From positions 1 to 64,000 of the forward strand of contig NZ_ASJR01000008.1 in the NCBI RefSeq assembly GCF_000474745.1: a stretch of DNA of 64,000 nt. The letters are read 5' to 3'. The notes under the pieces were generated by a model. It was given only the letters and a program-made list of their open reading frames with translations. It was not told the DNA's origin and searched no databases. Of this stretch, positions 63,922 through 64,000 are shown piece by piece. How positions within the stretch are numbered: the stretch's first letter is position 1; the number at the start of each line of letters is the position of its first letter. The stretch is from Chitinivibrio alkaliphilus ACht1. GTDB taxonomy: Bacteria > Fibrobacterota > Chitinivibrionia > Chitinivibrionales > Chitinivibrionaceae. Both the position numbers and the translations under genes were made by a program.

Positions 63922-64000
63922 AGAACCCCCCTGAATAAAGACATATTTCAGTCTATCTTCATGGACGTATCCCGTCAAGATTTTATTTGTCTAATAGCCC

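Overview
The window is dense bacterial chromosome on both strands. It carries core genes (recA, alaS, thrS-infC-rpmI-rplT, fusA, rpsA-like, rng, recG, rimO, hisD) together with secreted carbohydrate-active and surface proteins, three type IV pilin-like genes, an lptF/lptG-type gene (so a Gram-negative envelope) and anaerobe-type electron-bifurcation genes (nfnAB). This mix suggests an anaerobic polysaccharide degrader, and the style of the surface and pilin genes is most like Fibrobacterota. That assignment is inference; the window has no rRNA gene to test it.

Layout. 1-4513: 5' part of a giant secreted protein with ~670-bp repeats, open at the left edge. 4.9-6.1 kb: nudC pair. 6.1-10.6 kb: minus-strand run of an ATP-grasp ligase, an N-formylglutamate-amidohydrolase/DUF1704 fusion, an MscS channel and a lipoprotein. 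10.8-17.3 kb: rng, recA, two lipoproteins, tRNA-Asn, dapB, rpiB. 17.3-25.6 kb: PHP-ACT enzyme, secreted chitobiase-repeat protein, fused SpmAB, GH5 glycanase. 25.6-38.9 kb: alaS, two pilins, a RAYT transposase bracketed by hairpins and 69-bp repeats, a prenyl reductase overlapping nfnAB, a third pilin, tRNA-Val, and the thrS-infC-rpmI-rplT cluster. 39-50.5 kb (minus): rimO-hisD, S1 protein, a tightly overlapped lptFG - receiver - diguanylate cyclase - radical SAM run, two acetyltransferases. 50.6-64 kb: acyltransferase plus carotenoid-type oxidoreductase, EF-G, a membrane DUF4388 protein, recG, thioredoxin-ccdA, an erythromycin-esterase-like lipoprotein and a chemoreceptor.

The strongest structural observation is that five genes (recA, PHP-ACT, radical SAM twice, lptF, recG) are broken at homopolymer runs of 6-8 bases, and at every site one extra base restores a family-like protein. 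Homopolymer under-calling in the assembly is the simplest explanation; slippage during transcription is the biological alternative. Of the unexplored gene sets, the ATP-grasp + FGase-DUF1704 pair, the nfnAB + prenyl reductase operon and the lptFG-REC-GGDEF operon are the most interesting. infC appears to start at the rare codon ATC.

Coordinates of starts were chosen by Shine-Dalgarno position and family N-termini; several differ from the longest possible reading frame.
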